Made by a program: the position numbers and the translations under genes
Assembly: GCA_037447655.1 (NCBI GenBank)
Contig: JBBHKE010002102.1
Span: forward strand, 1 to 64,000
Source of the DNA: Zygnema cylindricum
Lineage: Eukaryota > Streptophyta > Zygnematophyceae > Zygnematales > Zygnemataceae
Direction: 5' to 3'
Length of the DNA stretch: 64,000 nt
Part shown: one piece after another, positions 43,380-54,700 of the stretch
Layout: the number at the start of each line of letters is the position of its first letter
Position numbering within the stretch: the stretch's first letter is position 1
The notes under the pieces: generated by a model
Database searches by the model: none
What the model saw: only the letters and a program-made list of their open reading frames with translations
Told to the model about the DNA's origin: nothing

Positions 43380-44357
43380 TGGTACTCACAGTAGGCAGCT
43401 TATCAGAAGCCTTTAGGATAACCTAAATCCCTTAGTCTTTGTATGAGTATTTTTGACACCCTGATAGAATACAGACTGACCAAATTGCACCCTTGAAAGA
43501 TCTGACTCATCACAGTCTTCCACAAAATGAATCATAGAAATTGCTCCCTTGAGCAGTCAATAATCAATGGTCAAAGATGACCTTTTATACAGATGCGCTC
43601 TGGGAGAGAGGCTGCTACCTATTATTTTCTAAGTCCTGAACCCCTCGCTTATCCTTCTACTACTGAAGTACGGAGCCAATTAATTCAGTGTACAGTAGAG
43701 GAAGGTACTTGGCCCGGACTATTTTATGTACGACCATTGTAGACATGGCCAAGAAGGCGACGCCTGCTATATATGAGTTCGTCATGGTATGTCCTGGAGA
43801 TGCCGCCATCCAATGTTATGTTGCCACGTGTCACCCGGCGTGGCTACGACCGCAAACCGCCAAATTGTCCATTCCGTGATGTCGGCTTCTTCCTCCACCA
43901 TCCGATTGATATCGACCTTAATTTGTAGCCGTTTAAAATACAAACAGTACTTTTCAATGTGATTCTATCTAACTATGTTTATGTGATTGTGGTCCGTTCG
44001 TCAATTAAATGAACTTTTTTTTTTGCACATCTTTAAGTAGCTATCGTACCCTATATACTTTGACACAAGTGCTAGGCTATATGGTAACGACGATGGGCTA
44101 TTCAGACGGACGGTAGGTACCAAGATCAAATCTTGGGTCCGTAATTTTTTTTGGTAAGTTAAACAAAGGACTGCCTTCTGACTCTAAGAGAAGCATAGGC
44201 AATCGTGCCTCTAACTTCTTCTTTAGCCTCCATTGACAGCGACAAGTATGGGGACTAGAGAGAGAAGTTAGAAGCAGGTTGCCTCTGCTTATATTTCCTC
44301 ATTTTAGATTACTTAAGAAACCTAAAAAATACATAAAAAAAACTTTTAATTTCCTTA
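43360..44357 (-). repeat. 5' LTR of element H
   Basis: It ends TTGCA at 43360 on the minus strand. The outer end near 44357 is degenerate (GGAAATTAAAAG in place of TGTAGAAATTAA). It contains the gag start codon and a good tRNA-like module. Confidence 0.72.
44073..44152 (+). promoter_or_regulatory. Antisense tRNA-like Pol III module in the H 5' LTR
   Basis: Plus strand: A-box-like TAGGCTATATGG (44073-44084), outer stem ACGGAC/GTCCGT, T arm CCAAG-ATCAAAT-CTTGG, and T8 at 44145-44152. The T-arm stem has two paired changes relative to the A-C version. Confidence 0.6.
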
Positions 44358-45218
44358 GCTTTCCCGTGCGCCACTCTGCTGGCAACTCTGATGGTTTCCA
44401 ATAGAACCGTTTTCCAAAACTCAAGGTGAGATCAGGGTTTTTGGAATCGCAGGAAGTGGAAATAAGTAATCGAGAATTTTTTGCTCTTCTTCGCTTTCTC
44501 CCTCCGTTTCCCCTCTTTCCCGTGGGAGGGCATATACATCATCATTGCTAGGGTATCACTCTTGCGCCTTTTTCTCAGAGCTTTCCGGAGATTGCTCATT
44601 TGCAGTGCTCTCTTATTTGGGGTCCCTCCACACCTCCAAATCAGAGGCGCGTTCCTCCTCTGGTTGGGGTGTTGGACTCTTCTCGGGTTCTTCGGCTTCC
44701 GAGAGCTAATGGTCCATTTCGTCCTCTAGATCACCCTCTCGGAGCGGATTCTACTCAGGGTCCTGTGATTTTTTTGATCCTTCTCCCCCACTGCTTTGAC
44801 TCGCTCTCCCCTCGCTGGCAACGGTTGCAATAGCCCTTCTCCGATCCTCCTTTACCATGGCCTCAGCTGCAGCCAAAATTATATCCTGACAAGGCATCTC
44901 ATCATTTCCCTTCCGCACTAATCCCCTTTTTTTCGGTTGTGGTGAGGATGAAGATGCCATAGACGCACTGGTCGTCGAGAGCTCAGGTAATGAAAGGAGT
45001 GCGGGTAAACTAGCAATGCGAAGCAAGAGGCTTTCGATACTACTTCCACTAGGGTTGCCACGAGAATTAATGGCGGCTTTAATTAAGAGGGTTGCGGGTT
45101 TCCTGGCAAAAACATCCTTTGCATCAGAGTGTACGATGGTATCGCAATGTCGAACAATTTGCAGATTGCGACGTTGCGAACATCTTGAGGTTTTGACGTC
45201 CCCAACATTGCGATTCAA
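44358..45218 (-). pseudogene. Possible gypsy Gag N-terminal region, unassigned
   Basis: A 155-codon minus-strand frame (45218-44751) has no recognisable domain. It is rich in Ser, Lys and Arg, with SSSSPQPKKRGLVRKG and EAMVKEDRRRAIATV. Beyond its stop, more basic residues can be read down to 44358, where H begins. Its position and orientation would fit the N-terminus of the gypsy Gag at 30821-31623, split by the insertion of H. I infer this and cannot prove it. Confidence 0.35.
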
Positions 45219-45430
45219 TATTTCGCCTTCCTATTCTCTACAGCTACTACGCTGCATTTATCTGGTAGCGCAGCTGCCATGCTGCAATTCTCTAGCACCA
45301 CAGCAACGGTGCAGAGGGACAATGTCAGCGCACCTGCTCCCTCGCGTTGAGTCTTCAAGATGGCTGCGACGACTCCGAGACTGCGATTCTTCCCTTTTGC
45401 ACGCGTGTTCCGTCTGGCCCTCCGGTGAGG
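45219..45430. other. Stretch of about 200 bp without assignable feature
   Basis: It contains several TAGCGCAGCTGCCATGCTGC-like elements reminiscent of the E-box repeats in M-type LTRs. It could be LTR-derived. No conserved coding motif is seen. Confidence 0.3.
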
Positions 45431-45830
45431 CGAAGTGTCCACACTTTGCTGGAACCAGTGCAGTAATTTCGGGGCATGGAGATCTTTGTCATTCACTCAC
45501 AAATCATCCTTGACGCCATAAACTTTCCACCAAACCATATTCTCAGCGGTTTGGAAATTTCCACGCGTTAGCTGGCGCGATTCAAGGATATCTTCAACCT
45601 CGTGCTCATTTTGGGTATCGTGAATTGGTGGAAGAGGGGTGTGCTAAAGGTGATTAGGGAACACCGAATCAGGGTCTCCGAACAGTTTGAGGAGTGAAAC
45701 ATGGAACACATCATGTATTTGCCCGGCTTGAGGGATGTTAAGCTCGTAGGCTACCTCGTTTACTTTGGAAATGACGGTGAATGGTCTTGTAAACTTTGGC
45801 GCCAATTTTGGGGAAAGAGCACCTAGTAGA
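45431..45830 (-). pseudogene. Gypsy K: integrase C-terminus and chromodomain-like region
   Basis: Minus-strand translation through several stops gives KLAPKFTRPFTVISKVNEVAYEL (GPF/Y-like module), then HDVFHVSLLKLF. It continues with HEVEDILESRQL, VWWKVYGVKDD and VNDKDLHAPKLL, which together follow the order of a chromovirus chromodomain and C-terminal tail. A chromodomain would direct integration to marked chromatin. A TGA replaces the Trp expected before VNDKDLHA. Confidence 0.68.
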
Positions 45831-47178
45831 GAAAGATTTTCAAATTTAAGCGGACCTTGTCTCCAACCTTAAACGTAACGTCCCTCCTCTTACTGTCAAA
45901 TTGCACCTTTTGAGGATCCTTTGCCTTTTGAACTACCCTGGCTGCATTTTCCAAATTTGTAAGTAGTTGTTTGACAAAGTCTATTGCGGCGGGTGTTGGG
46001 CACTCGGTAGCAAGCAAATTTTGGGAATGGACGGGATTTCTTCCATTGGGTGAGAAGGGTGTAGCATTAGTAAATGAGTGTACGACATTGTTGTGCGCCA
46101 CTTTGATTGCTTTTAAATGGGTAACCTAGACTGTTTGGTGTACTGCCACATAAGCGCGTAAGGCCTCTCCCAAAGTCCAATTCACTCTTTCAGTCTGACT
46201 GTCCGTTTGAGGGTGGTACTTAGCGGACATAGCTAATTGTGTCCCACATAGCGAGAACTGATTTTTCCAAAAGTCGCTGACAAACTTTCTGTCCCTATCA
46301 CTCACGATCTTCTTTGGGAGTCCATGGTGGCGGAACACTTCCGGAAGAACAATTTTGCAATATCCTAAGTTGCAGCTATAGTCTTTATAGTCACAAAGTG
46401 GGCCATCTTTGTATGATAGTCTACGACGAGGAATATATAATTGTAGCCCTCTAGAGTCAATGGAAGGGCGACAATAAAATCCATTGAAATGGCTTTCTAA
46501 GGAGAGGATGGTGTCGGAAGCAGTTGCAAAAGTCCTTGATAACTCAGATCCGATTTATTTATGTTACAAGTGTCACAAGTTTTGACGTACGCAGCAATGT
46601 CTCTGGTCATATTAGGCTAGTAGTACGCCTGAGCCATTCATGTTGTTGTTTTGTCTCTCCCAAAGTGTCCCTTGAGGGGTTTGTCATAACACATTTGGAG
46701 GATCGTATGCCATAACTCTTGATTTATCGGAACGTAAAATCGGGTTTTATGACTCGGTTTGTATCGCCACATGCCGTTGGCAGTCTTAACAAGGATTTTC
46801 ATCTTGACCAACTCTTTGATCCTGTCGTCTTCCTCGATTTCAACTTTGATTTTGTTTATCCACAGCTCGTCAACTTGCACCGTACCTCTCACCGCGTTGA
46901 CTTTCGGGTCGTGATTCTTGTCGGCCACTTCAGTACACGCTTCGTTGGTATTATCGCTGCAGTCTTGCGGTGGCTGCAATTTTGACTTCTCCGGGGCACC
47001 ATTGTTGCAATCCCGGGGTGTTTGCGGTATGGTTGCGGTAACCCGTTCGTTGGTTGAACAATGCTGGCATTCTTGACAGAACATCAATAGGGTTCGTCTT
47101 GCCTGAATTGTACTCTATTGTTTGCTTTGGTTCAAAGGTCTGTAGAAAGGTCATCCACCTAGCATACTTTTTGGACAT
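45823..47178 (-). pseudogene. Gypsy K: integrase zinc site and catalytic core
   Basis: Blocks in minus-strand order: 47178-46951 (end of RNase H, RWMTFLQTFEPKQTIEY); 47087-46638 with GHFGRDKTTT; a TAG; then HHCC remnants (YVKTCDTCN). The core reads SMDFIVALP (first Asp), VSDRDRKFVSDFWK (second Asp) and HPQTDSQTERVNWTL (Glu), all in 46490-46126. Then 46101-45823 ends VGDKVRLN. All three catalytic acids are present, but frameshifts and stops divide them. Confidence 0.82.
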
Positions 47179-47215
47179 TTTTGGTTGCGTTTGCAGACAC
47201 TGTAGCGCTTAGTGG

Positions 47216-47570
47216 TCAATGATCACTGTGACTTTCTTCCCCATGGATATAACACTTCCAAACCTCCAACGCATGTATGATAAGTATGGTCTCCTTCTCA
47301 TGAGTTGCCGAGTTGAGTTTTACTGCCTTCAATTTCTCGCTCTCGTAGGCGATAGGTTGGAGACCTTTTCCATGGTCATGCACAAGGATCGCTCCAATAG
47401 CTATATCACTAGCGTAGGTGATCACTGTCGAAGGCTAAGCTAGGTCGGGGACAGCTAACACAGGGGCGGTAACTAACCGCTCCTTTAGCGTGTTAAAGGT
47501 TGCCTTTTGCGCTTGCTTCCACTCATAAGTCACATCATTCTTCAGCAGTTTCGCGAAAAGTGCAGCAACC
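47216..47570 (-). pseudogene. Gypsy K: RT connection and RNase H start
   Basis: 47425-47216 encodes YASDIAIGAILVHDHGKGLQPIAYESEKL and HEKETILIIHALEVWKCYI, the gypsy RNase H with its first acidic residue (ASD). Upstream to 47570 the frame reads LLKNDVTYEWKQAQKATFNTL, the RT connection, with a stop at DLA*. It is cut by the solo LTR. Reading across it, AALFAKLLKND joins in frame to the other side. Confidence 0.8.
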
Positions 47571-48621
47571 TGTAATTCGAAGACCTCCATAGGTCCTCAG
47601 ATTGGGTAGCTCACACGAAGCCCCAAGGATAGCCCTGACCCCTTTGTGTTTCAGCAAGAATAACAACCACCTTGGCATACAAAAACTTTGACCACCTCCA
47701 CCGGTGTGAAGGCAAGACTCCCTTGAGTCGATACCAAAAAGAATCTATGGATTTGCTCCCTAAGAAATATGTTATGAATGGTCAAAGATGACCTTTTGTA
47801 CAAGAGCTCTCTCGGAGAGAGGCGACTACCTACTTAATTTTTCTAAGTCCTATCTTCCTCTCTAATCCCTTACTACTCACGTACGGCACCAATCGTAGTA
47901 CAGTATCTTACATAAAGGTAGTGGTGGCGGTGTAACTTTTGTACGGCCATCGTACGACATGGCCAAAAGTTGACACATGCCATATCTGGATTCTTTTGTA
48001 TAATCCTAGGAGATGCCATGAGCTAATGTGGTTGTGCCACGTGTCACTTCATGTGGCGATGACCGAAAACCGCCAAAAACGTATTCCGCGATCTCGGCAT
48101 CTATCGCGACCGTTAGATCAGAAACGACTTTCAATTCTAGCCGTTGATATAAGATGCGCAGTATTTGTTTCGCTATTGAAACAAATGCGCGGTATCCATT
48201 TCGTCACCATATTGTATTTTGTAATTTTTAAAATTGTATGTATGCACCACTTATCTATTCTTGTTAAACAAATTTGTCTTCATAAAACTGTTTATATATT
48301 TGTGAAACCCTATATAATCTAGCATTCGTCCTAGACTTATACGATAAGGCTAACGGCTACTAGTTAACTTGACAGGCGACAAGTACCAAGATCTAATCTT
48401 GGGTCTGTCAGGTTAACTTTTTGTAAACCTACCAAACTACCGCCTATCTATTTGTGGACAGCATGGGCAACCATGATTCTAACTCTCTCTCCAACCTTCA
48501 ATGACTGCAACAAGTGTGGGAGTTGAAGAGAGGAGTTAGAGACAGACAACCTCTGCTTATTTTCTGCATTATTTACAATTTAAGACCTAGAAAATACTAA
48601 CAAAAACCATTAATTCCTATG
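47571..48621 (-). repeat. Solo copia LTR inserted in gypsy K
   Basis: Bounded by TGTAATTC on the left and by AATTCCTATG on the right, which differs from the expected TTTCTACA end only by transitions. Flanked by a perfect 5-bp target-site duplication CAACC (47566-47570 and 48622-48626). Same LTR family as F and I, minus orientation, with no internal region left. Confidence 0.88.
48332..48422 (+). promoter_or_regulatory. Antisense tRNA-like Pol III module in the solo LTR
   Basis: Plus strand: A-box-like TAGACTTATACG (48332-48343), T arm CCAAG-ATCTAAT-CTTGG, outer GACAG/CTGTC pairing, T5 at 48418-48422. Confidence 0.57.
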
Positions 48622-48626
48622 CAACC

Positions 48627-49190
48627 TTTGCTAAACCCTCCACAAATCTTCAGCAGTAGGAGCATAGTCCAAGAAAGCTCCTCAGCTCCGTGACGGATTT
48701 CGGACGCGGCCACTCTTTCACTGGCTTAGTTTTGTTGGGGTTCACTGTGATTCCATTCTGACTCACCACATGGCCTAAAAAGTGTATCTTTTTCTTCTAG
48801 AACTCACATTTACTCATTTTGGCGTACAACTTATTTCCCTTAGGATTTGTAACACGGATCTCAGGTGCTTGATATGGTCCTCTAGCGTTTCACTATAGAC
48901 TAGGATATTGTCTAAGAAGACTATTAGAAACGTATCCAGATGCTGCCTTAAGATGGAATTCTTTAAGTGCATAAAGGTAATCTGTGCATTAAGCAACTCA
49001 AATGGTATGACTAGAAACTGAAAATGACCGTACCTAGGCTTGCATGCGGTCTTCTCTACAACACCTTCGGCAACTCTAATGTGGTGATATCCACTACGTA
49101 AGTCTATCTTAGAAAAGTGTTCTTGATATCCCTTTTCAGCCATGAATGTACCCTCGAAAGCACCACAGACTACCCCAAAATAACCTCCTT
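48627..49190 (-). pseudogene. Gypsy K: reverse transcriptase palm
   Basis: From 49170 down: HFSKIDLRSGYHHIRV, KTACKPRYGHFQFLVIPFELLNAQITFM and the catalytic motif FLDNILVYS, where the second Asp is Asn, so RT would be inactive. Beyond a stop, the thumb and FLGHVVSQNGI, LRSFLGLCSYC and RFVEGLAKV follow to 48627. The N-terminal part of RT and all of Gag are missing beyond 49170. Confidence 0.82.
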
Positions 49191-50357
49191 TGATTCCACT
49201 CAGAATTCTACACAATAACCAAATCAAGATGAAACTACTCAACCAGATATTTACTAGTCCACTTAGTATTCCCACCAAATTTAATATAATAATACCAAAC
49301 CGAATAATCACAACACTCAGTCAAAGTTGCAAAAAAACAACCTGCAAGAACTTTGAGAAATCTGACCAACTTCACAATGAAGCCCCAAGCAAATCAGACA
49401 CACAATATGTCTGCAAATTTTCCACAATATTGCCAACACAAGGGAGAACACACATGCAAAATTTCAGATAATTTTGCCAATAAAACTGAGAGAAATTCTT
49501 ATATGAAATTCACAAAAAGGAGTAGAAACAATTTCTGTCCAAACAGTTCCTAAGTCTAGAAATGACTAAGTCCTACAAATATACACTAGAACTTACTACT
49601 GTATGTACGGAGGCATACCAGCCGTACGTAATAAATCAACTACATGTATTAATGTGAGTATATTTGAATACTTCGAGATATGTCAGAAAGAATAAATCCA
49701 CACTAATAATTAAATGCAAGTAGGACAAAAACATTGTTGTAACTATTTACAAACCTTACCAATTTTGTCGAATGAATCTGGACCGTCCATGATAAATAAC
49801 ATGTGATGGAATTTCGTCCCTCACCAAACACCAAACTACTGTTGTTCCGAGGGCTCATTGAGTCCAATCCATCATATGTTGACCCCCGTATTATGTTTCG
49901 TACGGCCGACATACAATGAAAACGCAGTCGATATTTCTCTTCCAAAAATGACGGCGGACTCCGTCCGCCTTCCACGTATTATTTCATCACCGAAGATGAA
50001 CCTCCACGTGTAAATTCCATCCCCTAACTGAAACTGTACTTTTCCATCGGGAAAACCAATCTTGACTTCCTCACCGAGTGACACGTGTATCTGAAGTGTA
50101 CCGCCTTCCATTTCTCTTTAAGCAAACCGTACTTTTCGTCTATGTTTATTCTCGTCACTTGAAGTCCAACTCCGTACGTTCCAATACACTTAGTACCTAG
50201 TACACAACCTGCTATGATTGCGATGTGACCAGCGCAGCATGGCACCATAATATCTTTTGATACACGCTGCTATGGCTGCGGTGTAACCAGCGCAGCATGG
50301 CATCATAGCAATGTGATATAGAGAGGACTAAAGGTTTCCAAAAACCAACAAAAAGTA
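49171..50357 (-). repeat. Orphan LTR-like unit of a third type
   Basis: Non-coding stretch that replaces the upstream part of gypsy K. Its right end AAGGTTTCCAAAAACCAACA matches the M-type LTR end (AAAGCTTTCCAAAAAGACAACA). CAGCATGGC and GCTATGGCTGCG repeats near 50205-50310 resemble the E-box block of M-type LTRs. The left end is not well defined. I infer a diverged M-type LTR, with orientation minus. Confidence 0.5.
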
Positions 50358-50437
50358 CCGAGCACCTCTTAACTGGTATAACAGTTCATCTATCTTTGGG
50401 AGGGGGTTCGTGTTCTTGATTGTTAGCTTGTTAAACT
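50358..50437. other. Short spacer between two LTR fragments
   Basis: About 80 bp with no recognisable feature. Confidence 0.4.
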
Positions 50438-50865
50438 TAGAACTCTAAGACCTCCATAGGTCCTCAGAGTAGGCAGCTCACTTGAAGCCCCTAGGATAAC
50501 CCTAACCCCTTTGAGTTTCCATATGAATAACTGCCACCTTGACAAATAAAAAGTAGAACCAACTTCACCCATGTGGAGATAATACTCCTCTGAGTCAAAA
50601 CAAAAAGAATCTCTAAATTTGCTCCATTGAGCAGTAAGCTATAAGAGGTCAAAGTTGACCTTTTGTACAAGAGCGCTTTGGGAGAGAGGGGTCTACCTAT
50701 TTTCTAAGTCCTAAATCCCTCTCTAAACCCTTATACAACTAGAGTACGGCATGAATAAGATTTGTGTGCCATACAAAAAAGTACAAGTGCCGATGTACTT
50801 TATATATAGCCATCGTACACCATGGCCAAAATCTCGACCCTTGCCATATCCGAATTCGTTCCCAT
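50438..50865 (-). repeat. Truncated F/I-type LTR fragment
   Basis: Starts near TAGAACTCTAAGACCTCCAT, matching the ATG-bearing end of the F LTR. It runs through the CTTTTTGTACAAG and GTACTTT motifs and is cut at 50865 by another LTR. No interior follows. Confidence 0.7.
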
Positions 50866-51699
50866 TGAAACTCTGTGTGCTCCATTACACACAAAAATCA
50901 TAGATCAAAATGAAGCTAATCTAGATAGTGCCGACTCCTAACTTGATATAAACCCAAATGACTTACCCCTTGACTGCCAAAACCACAATAAAGCTTCACC
51001 CCTATGAAATAACACTTTCTGTATGCTCAGTTCCACCACAAAATGCAAAGTTAGAATATGAGATTTGGACACATTCACCCACTTTGACTTTCCCTTAGAA
51101 ATGCAGCGACCCTGGTAGACAAAGACTCTGACCGACTACATCTTTGTGTAGCTTAGACTCCCCTGAGTCCGCAGCAAAAAGAATCACTAAAAATGGTGAA
51201 GTAAATTGATTGTTATGGCTGCCCAAATTTAGCCTTTTATAGAAGGTGCTCTCCCACAAAGGCGACTACCTACCTGAAATATTCTAAGTCCTACTCCCTC
51301 CCTAAAACCCGATCTACTGAAGTACGGTGCCAATCACAAGACTGTACCGTACAGAAAAGTACGGGCGCCGGTGTACTTTTTGTACGGCAACTATATGACA
51401 GGGCCATATAGGTGACATCTGTCACATCGGGATTTGTTATCTTGTACTCCGAGATTTTGCAAACCCGTACGATTTAGCCACGTGTCATCAAGAGTGGTGG
51501 CGTCCGGAAAACGCCAAAACACCCTATTCGCAATCTCGGCTCCTACCACGGGCGTTCGATGAATACCTGAATTTAATCTTAGTCGTCGAAAAAAATGTTG
51601 TTTCGATAATTGCGTGTGGTCTGAAATTTGTGCGCACTAATTCATTTCCATGTACCGCCCTTCCCGTAATCAGTTAAATGAAAGATGCAGCGTATTAAG
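50866..51699 (-). repeat. Truncated D/E/G-type LTR fragment
   Basis: Starts TGAAACTCTG, then CTCCATT, AGCTAATCTAGATAGTGCCGAC and AACACTTTCTGTATGCTCAG, matching the G LTR. It loses similarity near 51695, before the place where a tRNA-like module would lie. Short GTAC hairpin near 51340-51390. Confidence 0.7.
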
Positions 51700-52582
51700 T
51701 GTTGAAATAAGAAATCTTATTACTCAGTGAACAAAGATGTGAGGAGAGACCAAGTACTTCGAATATTTTTTGGTCTAGGTAAGTTGTAATACTTACCTCA
51801 TTTAGTGTGACAGTAGCAGTAGTACTTTTGAGTGTATTGTACTTCTAGAGGGACAGGCGTCAGAAAATGAACATCATACGCGTTTTACGGAAAGGAGCAG
51901 ACACACTTTACCACGCGTCACACATCGAACGAATACTGTTGAAGAATCGGACAGACGGAGACTCAATCGATTGTCCGGGAGAATGGTGGTACAACATTTA
52001 ACGACGACCGTAGATGTGAATTGAGTGAACGGACGAGATTCACGTGGGACCACAAAATGACTCATCACTTTGTACGACCTCAGGTGACAAGGAACCACTT
52101 GATCAACAGTCGGCTGGACGCTAACATCCACTGCTGACTAAGCACCTTCAACACTACTATACGGGGACTCTATTTGCATATGAAACATAGTAGTTTTTGC
52201 ATAGCGGATTATAATGTAGTGTTCCACTAAGTAGATTTTTGTGTAGTATTCAAATAGGGTTTGGACGTACTCACAGTACAAATAGTGTACTGATTTAGTA
52301 CCTTGTCGTACTGTAGTACAGTACTGTTGTTCCAGGTGTAGACATCTGATTAGTTAGTTTTCAGTTGATACTCTTTGTGAGTATAAAATTAGGACTTAGC
52401 CAAAATTGTAACCATCTAGTATTGAGATCTAACACTCTAAGGGACAAATTTTTGGGAAACTTCTAAGTGTTACATCTTATGGTTTACTCGTTCAATTGGC
52501 TGCAATTTTGGAAATTGACAAATTGTATGTGATATTATATTAGTGTGAATTTTGGTGTTATTTGAACTCCTCAAGTGATTTG
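51700..52582 (+). repeat. Orphan LTR-like sequence with TATA box, unknown family
   Basis: Begins TGTTGAAATAAG at a sharp boundary and contains an inverted repeat AATAAGAAATCTTATT at its start. A TATAAAAT motif is at 52382-52389, followed by a CAAAATTGTAACC-type leader, as in a plant LTR promoter. It is cut at 52582 by the J LTR. No coding potential and no good match elsewhere in the window. Confidence 0.5.
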
Positions 52583-53587
52583 TGTAGAAATTTAAAGACT
52601 ATTTTAGTATTTTTTAGGTTTTGTAAAATGCTAAAAAGAAGCAGAGGCAGCCTACCTCTAACTCCTCTCTCCAGCTCCCACACTTGTCGCAGTCACTGAA
52701 AGTTGAAGAGGGAGATAGAGCCATGGCCGCCTATGTTATCCCGACGGGGACAAATATTAGGGTGGTGGATTTTACCAAAATGAACTTGGCACACCCAAGG
52801 TTTGAACTTGGTACATGTCGTCCTCCAAGGTACCCGGTAGCCGGTAGTCTTAGCCAACTAGTCTAAACCATAGATATATGATATAGGGATTGATAGTTAT
52901 TTAAATGTTAGCACGTAGGCGATTTTCATTCAACGAGATATTTAGAAATAGATACAGTTTGTAATGTACTGCGACGGATAATCCGAAACGAATACCACGC
53001 ATTTTGTTTCGAAGGCGAAACAAATAGTGCACAAGTATTTATGACCACCACGATTGTAATCTGACTTAATCGGACGGCCACGAAGCATGCCGAGATCGCG
53101 GAATGGGTTTTCGGCGGTTTGCAGTCGACGTCAAATCAATCGCCACTTGGCACAATCACACTAGATTACATCATCTACGGGGATTCCAGGAACGAATCCA
53201 AAAATGACATGTGTCGACTTGTTGGCCATGTCGTACAATGGTCGTACACAAAGTACACCGGCACTTGTACCTTTATATACGATACACTATTATGATTGGT
53301 GTCGTACTTCAGTAGATAGAGTTTTAGAGAGAGATAGGACTTACCTAGAGAGCTTATACAAATGGTCAACTTTGACCTTTCATAACTTACTGCTCAGGGG
53401 AGCAAATTCAGAGATTCTTTTTGCTATCAACTAAAGGGTGTCTTGCGTTCACAGGGGTGAAGGTGTTAAAAGTTTTTGTTTTCCAGGGTGGCATTTATTC
53501 GTGGTGAAACACAAAGGGGTCAGGGTTATCCTAGAGGCTTTGTGTAAGCTGCCTACTTTTAGGTCCTATGGAGGTCTCACAGTTGCA
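52583..53587 (+). repeat. 5' LTR of element J
   Basis: 1005 bp, starts TGTAGAAATTTAAAG and ends CAGTTGCA. Contains the gag ATG (53568-53570), a GTAC hairpin near 53238-53290 and a tRNA-like module. Confidence 0.83.
52777..52865 (-). promoter_or_regulatory. Antisense tRNA-like Pol III module in the J LTR
   Basis: Minus strand: A-box-like TAGACTAGTTGG (52865-52854), outer stem CTTGG/CCAAG, T arm CCAAG-TTCAAAC-CTTGG with canonical TTCAA loop, T4 at 52780-52777. Confidence 0.6.
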
Positions 53588-54700
53588 GGTTATGGGCCCA
53601 CCATCTAGGGTGCCCATATTGAATGGAGCTGGCTTCATATAGGAAAGTATGATGACAAGAGCTCTATGTGAGAAACGGTTTTGGGGAATAGTGAGTGGAC
53701 GGGTGAGGCATCCATCCAGTCTTGGGATACCTCCAAGGTTTACAGGAGGCAGATTCACTAGAGATGCTGATCCATATTCAACGGAGGAGACAAATGAAGG
53801 AGAGGTGGTGGACAAAAGAATAAACAAGGAGACGGTCGCACCAATAGGAACTAGTTTGGCATTCATATCACGTATTATGAGGAACGAGGAGAATGAAATC
53901 GATACTTAGGACTACAACAATATGTCAGCTAAGAACTTTATCCTCTGCCATCTTACTCAAGGGCTTGCATCTCCCCATTTGCAGGTAGAGAGGGCATCCG
54001 ATCTTTGGGTGGCTCTCATAGAGATGTACGGAAGTGGTACGATTCAGCAACAACATTTGACTGATCAAAAAATAAAGGAGTATGTATACAAAGGGGGGAT
54101 GATGTTGGATTTTTGCAATGAGCTTGTTACACTTTTCATGGAACTAGAGAGTGCAGGAAAAGTATTTAGTGAAAAGGAAAAGGTTAACTGTTTACTGATG
54201 AAGTTACGCGATGAGTTCGATAACATAGTCAAGCGTGTGGAGGACTTAGCGTACTCAAGGTGGATTTGGAATTCAGTGATAGCAATGATTCTCGTTGGGA
54301 GAATACAATTGAGATCCAAATGGGAGGAAAGAGTGGGCAAGCTTTGGCAGCTGGGAACGATTAGAGAAACAATGATTCCAGAAAACAGCTTGGAAATTAT
54401 CGAGGGGAGGGGCAGAAAAATCAGACCGAGGAGTTCCCACCAAGGACTCCCAAGGATTTGCGCCATTTTTGTAAGAAACCCGAGCACTATATGGCTGAAT
54501 GCACTAAGTTAACTGAGCTGCGGTTAAAGGAGGGGCAGTCCGGTGGACCCCCGAGAAGAAAGAAAAAGGCCCTTATGACACAGGAACATGAGGCGGAATC
54601 CGACGACAAGAACGATGAACTCCTATTGGATGAGGAGTTGGAAGCGAAAAAACAAGGTCGAAATTCCACGAATGCAGAAATGTGCTTTTGGTGGAGTGAA
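53568..54700 (+). pseudogene. Element J: Gag with defective zinc knuckle
   Basis: The LTR-borne ATG opens QLQVMGPPSRVPILNGAGFI, then a 3-bp loss turns the Tyr-Trp codons into TAG. Open blocks are 53649-53909 and 53922-54512 (TIQQQHLTDQKIKEYVYKGG, KLRDEFDNIVKRVED). A 1-bp loss near 54297 shifts the frame. The knuckle at 54458-54500 reads RHFCKKPEHYMAEC, so the first zinc ligand is Arg. Confidence 0.8.

Noticed and set aside
44481-45513. Host protein-coding gene between H and K
   Set aside because: Frames on both strands are short and lack domains; Arg/Leu/Ser-rich composition follows C-rich tracts. Only a tentative Gag call is kept.
48814-49311. The full-length 165-codon frame including its first 45 residues
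   Set aside because: Only the part below about 49170 is gypsy RT; the start is read-through of the adjoining LTR-like DNA.
52684-52866. Small plus-strand frame MSQSLKVEEGD in the J LTR
   Set aside because: It overlaps the tRNA-like module and has no counterpart that stays open in the F or I LTRs.
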